21,959 nucleotides of DNA from CAZQQN01 sp964549595 (lineage in GTDB: Bacteria; Bacteroidota; Bacteroidia; CAILMK01; CAYYUA01). The stretch covers positions 1 to 21,959 of the forward strand of contig CAZJWK010000037.1 of the NCBI GenBank assembly GCA_964549595.1, given 5' to 3'. The notes beneath the pieces are model-generated. The model had not been told where the DNA came from and searched no databases. It saw only the letters and a list, made by a program, of their open reading frames with translations. This document shows positions 1 through 6,340 of this stretch, in pieces (position 1 is the stretch's first letter; every line of letters starts with the position of its first letter). The translations under genes and the position numbers were made by a program.

Positions 1-60
1 CTCCAATTGGAAGGTATTCCATTCTTGATGGTTTGTTGAAAAACCAATTTCCCTCATTTA
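1..60 (-). repeat. Partial copy of an internal segment of the adjacent anti-sigma gene
   Basis: Bases 1-55 are identical to 224-278, and with one further mismatch at position 56 the match runs to 60 (59 of 60). The original lies inside the C-terminal CHU_C-like domain of the anti-sigma gene (reading GKLVFQQTIKNGIPSNWR). In this copy the same minus-strand frame is kept, but the single substitution turns the Gly codon before GKLVF into TGA, and no similarity continues upstream of it. The copy may extend beyond the left edge. It could be the remnant of a tandem duplication, the tail of a paralogous gene, or an assembly artefact at a contig end. Confidence 0.85.
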
Positions 61-114
61 TTTTCCCTGAAATTCTGATCAAAATAAGGTTAATTAAGGA
101 AAGGAATCCGGAGG

Positions 115-1314
115 TTATTTAATAATACTCAGGTTCCAGGTTTTGGTAACGTTTCCGGCATTCTTTTTAAATGTCACCAAATATAAGCCCATTGGTAATG
201 GCGAGCCGTCATTGGAAAGGCCTCTCCAATTGGAAGGTATTCCATTCTTGATGGTTTGTTGAAAAACCAATTTCCCTCCTTTAGTATAGATTTTAAGTTC
301 ACCGGAAGCATTTTTTTCAAAGGGTAGTTCCCAGGCCTCTTCTTTCTTAGGCACAAATGTGTATGCGTGTTTTTCACAATCTTTAGCAGGAATGTATAGA
401 TTCTTTAAAGTACTTTTACACCCATTTGAATCCTTAATATGAATGGAATAGTAGCCGCGTTTAAGTTCGGTAAATGCGTTGGTTTCCCTGTAATTTTTAT
501 CAGAAGAGAGGGAAAAACGGTAAGGGGGTGTACCGCCAATAATTGAGTTCGTATCAATGATTATGGCACCACGGTTTTTGTCTTTGCAAGATTTCAGTAT
601 GCGATAATTAGCAGTCACCTTTACCTCCTTGCAAGGTGCGGATTTTTGTTTCTTATCATCTTTAGGGCCCATTTTAAAACTATCTCTGGGAAAAGTTTGG
701 ACTTTTTCAATTGTTTGCTGTTTGTTTTGCTGTTGTTTAGCTATTTGGTCGCCAATTTTACTTTCATCTTTTGCACGGCTCATCTTTTCAAGATTTTCTT
801 TTTCACGTGGTTTGGTGTTTTCGGGAGATCCTTTTTTGTTTGGTTGATTGGGTTTTTCTGGTTTAGAATGGGCTGACTTGGAATTGTTTGAATTTTCACT
901 GTAAGACTTGCCATTTTCAGGGGAATCATTATTGGTTTCTTTTTGAATGTTTGCAACAGGTGATGTGTTTCTTCCCTGATTTTTGGCTTTTGATTTTTCT
1001 TCCTCATTAATACTGAAGAAATAGAAACCTAATGAAGCGATAATAATTAAACCCACAGTGCCAATTATTCCTCCTTTTACCAATTTTCCATTTTTATGGT
1101 TATTGAATTGTTTATTATGAATCGATTGTAGTTTTTCCTTGACCCCAATTAATCCGGCATCAATTATTACATTGTTCACTTGTTCATGATTGGCCACTTC
1201 TTCAACAAATTCGGGATCAGAATTATATAAGGAATTAAATTCTTCCAATTCCTCATTAGATAATTCCCCTTTGAAGTAGCGGTCTATTAATTCAAATCTT
1301 TCTCTTTCAGTCAT
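115..1314 (-). CDS. Membrane anti-sigma-like protein with SprB-like and CHU_C-like periplasmic domains
   Basis: The protein has 399 aa. Residues 1-65 (ELIDRYFKGELSNEELEEF...DPEFVEEV) resemble the short helical N-terminus of Bacteroidota anti-sigma/FecR-like proteins. One transmembrane helix lies at about 81-100. A K/N/Q/P/S-rich, apparently disordered linker covers about 101-225. A SprB-like domain follows at about 228-313 (GGTPPYRF, then LKRGYYSIHIKDSNGCK). A short CHU_C/type B sorting-like end covers about 318-399 (GGKLVFQ, WRGLSNDGSPLPMGLY). The ATG start overlaps the end of the sigma gene by 8 nt, suggesting translational coupling and a cognate pair. Predicted topology is cytoplasmic N-terminus and periplasmic C-terminus. 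There is no signal peptide, so it should stay anchored in the inner membrane while showing a T9SS cargo-like domain at its far end. The anti-sigma role is inferred from the N-terminus and context; the C-terminal domains are clear by motif. Confidence 0.8.
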   Translation of the reverse strand: MTERERFELIDRYFKGELSNEELEEFNSLYNSDPEFVEEVANHEQVNNVIIDAGLIGVKEKLQSIHNKQFNNHKNGKLVKGGIIGTVGLIIIASLGFYFFSINEEEKSKAKNQGRNTSPVANIQKETNNDSPENGKSYSENSNNSKSAHSKPEKPNQPNKKGSPENTKPREKENLEKMSRAKDESKIGDQIAKQQQNKQQTIEKVQTFPRDSFKMGPKDDKKQKSAPCKEVKVTANYRILKSCKDKNRGAIIIDTNSIIGGTPPYRFSLSSDKNYRETNAFTELKRGYYSIHIKDSNGCKSTLKNLYIPAKDCEKHAYTFVPKKEEAWELPFEKNASGELKIYTKGGKLVFQQTIKNGIPSNWRGLSNDGSPLPMGLYLVTFKKNAGNVTKTWNLSIIK

Positions 1315-1882
1315 TATAAAGAATTAAATTTTTTAAATCAGGATTTTTTTGTAACACTTTCATCAATTTCTTCTTGCACTTGTAATTTTTGGTCTTTGCT
1401 ACGTCCTCCGAGCTAAATCCCATTTTTTTGCTAATGGCCTTCATCGAAAACTTGTAAAAAATGGAATAAATTAAAATCTCTCTGCATTTTTCTTCCATGT
1501 ATGATAGTAGTTGGTTAATATTAGATTCTCTTTCATCGGTTAATAGGTCATCCATAATATTTTTATCATTGGGTAAATTGTATTCATAGTCGGACAATTC
1601 ATAACTACGGTTTTTTCTTTTAATTCTATTGTACCACAAGTTTCTACTTACGGTGAAAACAAACCCGGAAATGGGGTTATCTTCTTTAAATTTTTCTTTT
1701 TTAACCTGTTTATAAAAAATTAAAACTGCGTCTTGAAAAATGTCTGCTGCTTCATCTTTGTCTCCTCCATTTTTTAGAATGAAGCTTTCTATTTTTGGAT
1801 AGAGATCGGAATAAAGCTCATTTAAAGCTTTATCATCTTTACCGGCTTTGATGGCATCTAATATTTGCTTATCCGACTCCAA
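1307..1882 (-). CDS. ECF-type RNA polymerase sigma factor
   Basis: The protein has 191 aa, the usual ECF size. Region 2 lies at about residues 20-90 (ADIFQDAVLIFYKQV, then FVFTVSRNLWYNRIKRK) and region 4 at about 125-175 (EEKCREILIYSIFYKFSMKAISKKMGFS, here split by my reading into the conserved EKCREIL and a helix-turn-helix). It would direct RNA polymerase to its own promoters until held by the anti-sigma protein encoded immediately downstream, with which it overlaps by 8 nt. The start is not ATG: the frame opens with TTG at 1882..1880, with ATT just before it and a TGA one codon further up. An ATG eight bases upstream is out of frame by one base across an A5T4 stretch, so the true N-terminus is uncertain. 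The target regulon cannot be read from this window. Confidence 0.88.
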   Translation of the reverse strand: MESDKQILDAIKAGKDDKALNELYSDLYPKIESFILKNGGDKDEAADIFQDAVLIFYKQVKKEKFKEDNPISGFVFTVSRNLWYNRIKRKNRSYELSDYEYNLPNDKNIMDDLLTDERESNINQLLSYMEEKCREILIYSIFYKFSMKAISKKMGFSSEDVAKTKNYKCKKKLMKVLQKNPDLKNLILYND

Positions 1883-2034
1883 AATTTTTCATTTTCTTTA
1901 ATTTAATACAGATCGCCTTCTTTTAAGTAACCGCTTACCAGAAATTTTTGGAAAACCTTTAACTAAAAATTTTTTCAACTTTTCGATGGTCAAGCTTTTA
2001 CTTTTTTGGCCTTTGATTGAATAGGTAATAAGAG

Positions 2035-2042
2035 CAAAAGTA
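2035..2042 (-). promoter_or_regulatory. Candidate -7 element for the sigma/anti-sigma pair
   Basis: On the minus strand this reads TACTTTTG, a full match to the Bacteroidota -7 consensus TAnnTTTG. It lies about 150 nt upstream of the sigma-factor start in the divergent intergenic region (1883-2148). I see no good TTG element at the usual distance upstream, so this is a weak call. A promoter of the sigma factor's own class would not be recognised by this motif. Confidence 0.25.
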
Positions 2043-2148
2043 AATAAGGCTTTATTTTGATCCGTTACCTAAAGATGCACAAATTTTTTGATTTTGTAAA
2101 AAACTTTATAATTGCCTTTTAAATAATGATTTTAAAACCATTTTTTCA

Positions 2149-3066
2149 TTGCACCGATTTTCCTTAAAGTTTTTTTTATCCCAAGGTTTAATATTTTTTT
2201 GTATCATTTATCACTTTAACCTTTTTGGGCAGGAAAAAGTCAATTATTTTCCGGTTCAATTTGATCAATTTAATAATTCATACTCTTTGATAAATCCGGC
2301 TTATATGCCAGGTAAGGGAAAATTTGGGTTAGAGTTAGGTAATCGGTCTATTGGCAATAACTTTGGAGAAGTAAACATGACATTTGCCTCTGTTTTTTTA
2401 AAATTAAACCAAAATGAAAAAGCAGGACAAAACAAGCATTTTTTAGGCTTTAATTTTTACAATGACCAATCAGGTCCTCACTTTAATCGTTCAAGGTTTT
2501 ATTTGCTTTATGGGGTTCAGGTTCCCTTAAACGAAAGTTTAAAAATATCCGGTGGGCTTGGAGGGGGCGGATTAAACTACAGTGTCCAAGTCAATTCACC
2601 TTTGGTAGAAAACACAAGTGTGATCGTTGGCGATGTAAAAGGGGGGGTCTGGCTTTCAGGGGAAAAATTTTATTTAGGGTATTCTGTGAATCAAGCTTTA
2701 AACAATACTTTCAAGCCCTATGATCAAAAATTTGAACTTACCAGGTATTATAATTTTTCGGGAGGCATTACTTTTGACTTAACGGATAATTTCCAACTTA
2801 CCCCCTCTTCGAATTTTCAGATTTCCTCCGGTAGAAAATCAATATTTCAAGGAAATGTGTTGGGTAGTTTAAAAGAAAAGATTCTATTAGGATTGACGTA
2901 CCATCATAAGGTGAGTTATACACCCATGGTTGGTATACAGAATGTAAAAATCCTTTCCGGGAACATTGAGGCTATGATTTCTTACCAAGTACCGATTAAA
3001 CAATATCGTTTTTCCGGAAGAAGAGTCTATGAATTGACCGTTGGCTATTATTTACAAAGGGAATGA
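2149..3066 (+). CDS. PorP/SprF-family type IX secretion outer-membrane protein
   Basis: The protein has 305 aa. An N-terminal signal peptide (hydrophobic core GLIFFCIIYHF, likely cut near FG|QEK at residue 27) is followed by the family's early NPAY motif (SLINPAYMPGKG, residues 46-57). The rest alternates short hydrophobic strands and glycine/asparagine turns, typical of an outer-membrane beta-barrel of this family. PorP/SprF proteins act with the T9SS, and SprF-like members are often paired with a neighbouring cargo that has a type B C-terminal domain. Here such a cargo gene follows after 74 nt. The gene is divergent from the sigma/anti-sigma pair. The start is unusual: only TTG (2149) is available, since a TGA lies in frame at 2089-2091 and the nearby ATG at 2126 is out of frame by one base across a T6 run. 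Confidence 0.85.
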   Translation: MHRFSLKFFLSQGLIFFCIIYHFNLFGQEKVNYFPVQFDQFNNSYSLINPAYMPGKGKFGLELGNRSIGNNFGEVNMTFASVFLKLNQNEKAGQNKHFLGFNFYNDQSGPHFNRSRFYLLYGVQVPLNESLKISGGLGGGGLNYSVQVNSPLVENTSVIVGDVKGGVWLSGEKFYLGYSVNQALNNTFKPYDQKFELTRYYNFSGGITFDLTDNFQLTPSSNFQISSGRKSIFQGNVLGSLKEKILLGLTYHHKVSYTPMVGIQNVKILSGNIEAMISYQVPIKQYRFSGRRVYELTVGYYLQRE

Positions 3067-3068
3067 TG

Positions 3069-3088
3069 CCCCAATTTAACTAAAGGGG
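3069..3088 (+). terminator. Small hairpin between the PorP-like and cargo genes
   Basis: CCCC (3069-3072) and GGGG (3085-3088) can pair around a 12-nt loop, directly after the TGA of the PorP-like gene, and are followed by T-rich sequence. The stem is only 4 bp, so this may be a weak or partial terminator that reduces readthrough into the cargo gene, or nothing. Confidence 0.2.
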
Positions 3089-3102
3089 TTACTATTTCTT
3101 AT

Positions 3103-3110
3103 TATTTTTG
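3103..3110 (+). promoter_or_regulatory. Candidate -7 promoter element of the secreted-protein gene
   Basis: TATTTTTG matches the Bacteroidota -7 consensus TAnnTTTG in full and lies 31 nt upstream of the preferred start at 3141. No TTG is found at the usual upstream spacing, so the gene could also be read through from the PorP-like gene. Confidence 0.35.
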
Positions 3111-3140
3111 TATGAAAAGAATGAAAGGAATATTAAATCA

Positions 3141-4751
3141 ATGAGGATAAATACGATAACGAAATGCTGCTTATGGGCGGGGCTTTTTATAGGGATCTCA
3201 TCGAAAGTTTGTGGCCAACCTCCCTGGGATTACCAAACAACTTCAAAGGTGCATGAACTCGAAATTTCCGCTTCTATTGTTCCTCAAATTAGTGGCAATG
3301 ACATTGAAGACCGTGATGTAATTGGCGTATTCTTTGATTCATCGGGTACTGATTACTGCGGTGGTTTCATGTATTGGAAAGATACTCAGGCAGCGCAAGT
3401 AATAAAGGCATATGGCCAAGAACCTGGTAAACCGGGTTTTGAAAATGGGGACTCTATAAAGATCAAAATCTGGGATCGTGACCGGGATTGCATTGTGGAA
3501 AACCTCAATGTAACATTTGCCTCTAACCAATATTATCCTGATTCCTATGCTTTCAAGGTAAATGGTAAAAGTAAAATTACTTCCATGGAGGGCAAAAATG
3601 GCGTAGTTCAATATCCCAGGAGGGGATTTTGTCAGGATGCTAAAGACCCTTTGCCCCAACTAAAAGATGTTTCCAGTCCATTAAAATTCAAGAGCCCTCA
3701 GGGAATAAAGGTAAATGCCAGTAACGGAAAGATAGACCTTGATAACTCAAAACCCGGCATTTATGAAATTGAATTTGAGACACTTAAGTATAACACTGAT
3801 GTATGCCTGGCCAACCCTTTGGATAGTATTCATATCAAAGAAATTCCAAAAATTAGTTTAGGAAAAGACCGTTCTTTTTGTGAGGGTGACACTGTTTTCC
3901 TTAGTCCCGGTGGCAAAGCTGACCTCTACAAATGGTCCGTAAATAATCAAAATCGAAAAGTTTTCCCTGCTACAAAAGGGGGTCAATATTATGTGGAAGC
4001 AAGATCTCAGGATGGTTGTATTAAACGGGATACCGTTCAGTTAACCAAAATTTCCAAACCCGGAATTGATTTAAAGGATACTTTTAAGGCTTGCGAATCG
4101 GCCGAATTGAACGTAGATGTTCAATCTAATGACACTGAGGTGACCTGGTCAAATGGAGAGAAAGGTGAAGCCATTAAAGTTTCGGAGAGTAAAGGGCTTG
4201 CGGTTGAAAAAAAGAACGCGCATGGTTGCAAAGCCTACGACTCAACGCATGTTCAGCTAAGTCCTAATTTGAATCTGACAAAGCTTGAGCCAGAAGTCAA
4301 TCACTCGGAGTGTCAACCTTCAGGTGAAATTTTTGTGAAAAATGCCCGGGAGGATATTCAAGGAGGAGTCCCACCTTTCACCTATAAATTAATGCCCCTT
4401 AATAAAGGTTTTGCCAAGACGGATTCTCAATTAAATTTCCAATCCTTAAAACCCGGATCCTATCGCCTTGAAGTAAAAGATGCTTTTGGGTGTAAAGAAA
4501 CATTCGAGGTTAAAATGAAAAATTGCGATTATCCGGTTATTACTCCCAATAGTGGTGGTAAAGCTGACAAATATTACATTGACGGGCAGGGTACTGCCAA
4601 AGTCTATGACAGGTCGGGTAAATTGAAACGCACCCTTGACTTGCCCACTCATTGGGAGGGACGTGATAAACGTGGCTCAACAGTGCCTATGGGAATTTAT
4701 CGTATTGTTATTAATGAGGATAAGCAAATTCTTATCTCTGTTGTCCGTTAA
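3141..4751 (+). CDS. Secreted multidomain protein with Ig-like, SprB-like and type B sorting-like C-terminus
   Basis: The protein has 536 aa from ATG 3141. This start is preferred over the in-frame ATG at 3108 because it places a classic signal peptide at the N-terminus (KCCLWAGLFIGISS, cut near VCG|QPP at residue 25). Residues about 30-150 form a domain of unknown role (DVIGVFFDSSG, CGGFMYW, KIWDRDRD). Two Ig-like repeats follow at about 236-303 (LGKDRSFCEGDTVFLSPGG, YYVEARSQDGC) and 306-374. A SprB-like domain lies at about 378-463 (GGVPPFTY, LKPGSYRLEVKDAFGCK). A short CHU_C/type B end occupies about 464-536 (ITPNSGGKADKYYI, WEGRDKRGSTVPMGIY, final ISVVR). Such proteins are exported by the T9SS, often with a PorP/SprF partner, and one is encoded just upstream. 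Its C-terminal layout matches that of the anti-sigma protein. The surface function, perhaps adhesion or sensing, is inference. The gene ends 2 bp from the end of ftsZ. Confidence 0.82.
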   Translation: MRINTITKCCLWAGLFIGISSKVCGQPPWDYQTTSKVHELEISASIVPQISGNDIEDRDVIGVFFDSSGTDYCGGFMYWKDTQAAQVIKAYGQEPGKPGFENGDSIKIKIWDRDRDCIVENLNVTFASNQYYPDSYAFKVNGKSKITSMEGKNGVVQYPRRGFCQDAKDPLPQLKDVSSPLKFKSPQGIKVNASNGKIDLDNSKPGIYEIEFETLKYNTDVCLANPLDSIHIKEIPKISLGKDRSFCEGDTVFLSPGGKADLYKWSVNNQNRKVFPATKGGQYYVEARSQDGCIKRDTVQLTKISKPGIDLKDTFKACESAELNVDVQSNDTEVTWSNGEKGEAIKVSESKGLAVEKKNAHGCKAYDSTHVQLSPNLNLTKLEPEVNHSECQPSGEIFVKNAREDIQGGVPPFTYKLMPLNKGFAKTDSQLNFQSLKPGSYRLEVKDAFGCKETFEVKMKNCDYPVITPNSGGKADKYYIDGQGTAKVYDRSGKLKRTLDLPTHWEGRDKRGSTVPMGIYRIVINEDKQILISVVR

Positions 4752-4753
4752 GG

Positions 4754-6298
4754 TTAATCCACATTATCATGTAAGAAGGAGTTGTGCTTTTTCTTGATTT
4801 CCGACTGTTTGTTGTTTTCCCCTTCATTATCATCAGATAAAGTATACCTTGAAACATTTGCTTCCTCGGAGGAATGGGGAACGGGATTGAATTTCACGCC
4901 TTTTCTGAGGTATGCAGGTACTTTTTCCATTTGTTCTAACCCTTCGGAGGAGCTTATGTTGGTTTGTTTTTCCGTTTCGGGTTTTTTCTCGGTAGTTTCT
5001 TCCTTCTGGTTTTCATAGTTTTCCTCTTCTGCCTTTTGGGCTTCCTCTTTTAATCTGTTTTGAGCGCATATTAAATGAGGTTCCTTATCCCGATTTTCAG
5101 TATCAAGATTAAGCTCCATTTGTTGTGGTCTTTCCTTAGAAGCCGAAGTTTCTTTTTCAGGTCTTTTGTTGGACTCATCAGCCTGGTCTGTTTTTTCATC
5201 ATTACCTTTTTCGGTCGGCTCCCAGGTTTTTTCAGTATTATCATCGGTTTCATCGATTGGTAAAAATTGTTCAGCTTCTGCTACTTGATTGTCAGTTTTT
5301 TCCTCCTGTGTGTCTTCCTCATTTAAAGGATAGGGCTTTTTGTCAAAAGCCGTGGCGATTATGGTAACAGAAAGCTTATCCCCAAGGCTTTCATCCACAC
5401 AATTCCCCCATATCATATCTACATCCTGTCCGGCTTCTTCCTGGATGTAATCTGTTATGGTCGTGATCTCATCCATTAGCACTTCCTTATTACCAGAAGT
5501 AATGTTTAGTAGGATGTATTTGGCGCCTTTTATGTCATTTTCGCTAAGCAACGGGGAATGTATAGCATTTTCTACGGCTTTTTTGTCCCGGTTTTCTCCT
5601 TCAGCCACTGCAGATCCCATGATGGCTTTACCACTATTCGCCATTACTGTTTTGACGTCCTCAAAATCCACATTGATGTATCCCGGAACGGTGATGATTT
5701 CTGCAATTCCCTTGGCCGCAGTGGTTAAAATATCGTCCGCATGAGAAAAGGCATTAGAAAGGCTCAAGTTGCCATACATGGACCTAAGTTTCTCATTACT
5801 TATAACGAGCAAGGTGTCGACATTTTCCCCTAACTGAGTGATGCCCTCTTTTGCTCTTTTTCCACGGCTTTTCCCTTCAAAAACAAATGGTGTTGTAACA
5901 ATGCCTACTGTTAAAATCCCCATTTCCTTGGCGACCTGGGCAATAATGGGTGCTGCACCTGTACCGGTACCACCACCCATTCCTGCTGTTATGAAGAGCA
6001 TTTTGGTGTCTGTGTCGAGCATTTGCTTGATTTCCTCCATGCTTTCCAGGGCGGCTTTTTTCCCTACTTCAGGTTTAGAGCCTGCCCCACGGCCTTCTGT
6101 CATATTAGCCCCGATCTGGATCTTATTAGAAATAGGGCTCAATTCCAGCGCCTGCGCATCCGTGTTGCATACAATAAAATCAACACCGTTTATGCCCTGT
6201 TTGTACATGTGGTTTACGGCATTATTACCACTACCTCCAACACCCAAAACCTTAATGATGGAGGATTTTACTTTCGGCATATCAAAATTCAAATCCAT
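4754..6298 (-). CDS. ftsZ: Cell division GTPase FtsZ
   Basis: FtsZ is the tubulin-like GTPase that forms the cytoplasmic Z-ring and recruits the divisome. The tubulin signature GGGTGTGAAP lies at residues 108-117, the N-terminal nucleotide-binding loop GVGGSGNNAV at 19-28, and the catalytic T7 loop NVDFEDV at 209-215. The protein is long at 514 aa because of an acidic, E/K/Q-rich linker from about 330 to 455. After it come PAYLRKGVKF, SRYTL and a terminal HNSFLHDNVD, the form of conserved tail seen in Bacteroidota in place of the proteobacterial one. It is the last gene of the dcw cluster, 42 nt after ftsA. No terminator is visible, because the convergent secreted-protein gene ends only 2 bp away. 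Confidence 0.98.
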   Translation of the reverse strand: MDLNFDMPKVKSSIIKVLGVGGSGNNAVNHMYKQGINGVDFIVCNTDAQALELSPISNKIQIGANMTEGRGAGSKPEVGKKAALESMEEIKQMLDTDTKMLFITAGMGGGTGTGAAPIIAQVAKEMGILTVGIVTTPFVFEGKSRGKRAKEGITQLGENVDTLLVISNEKLRSMYGNLSLSNAFSHADDILTTAAKGIAEIITVPGYINVDFEDVKTVMANSGKAIMGSAVAEGENRDKKAVENAIHSPLLSENDIKGAKYILLNITSGNKEVLMDEITTITDYIQEEAGQDVDMIWGNCVDESLGDKLSVTIIATAFDKKPYPLNEEDTQEEKTDNQVAEAEQFLPIDETDDNTEKTWEPTEKGNDEKTDQADESNKRPEKETSASKERPQQMELNLDTENRDKEPHLICAQNRLKEEAQKAEEENYENQKEETTEKKPETEKQTNISSSEGLEQMEKVPAYLRKGVKFNPVPHSSEEANVSRYTLSDDNEGENNKQSEIKKKHNSFLHDNVD

Positions 6299-6340
6299 AG
6301 CTTTGATTTTTTGATTGTTTAAAAAATATCTTCAAAAAGG

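Noticed and set aside
174..377. Second minus-strand frame inside the anti-sigma gene
   Set aside because: It overlaps the CHU_C-like domain in another frame and shows no domain or signal of its own.
5838..6322. Long plus-strand open frames opposite ftsZ
   Set aside because: They are mirror frames of a strongly conserved gene with the known FtsZ motifs on the other strand; their translations show no domain.
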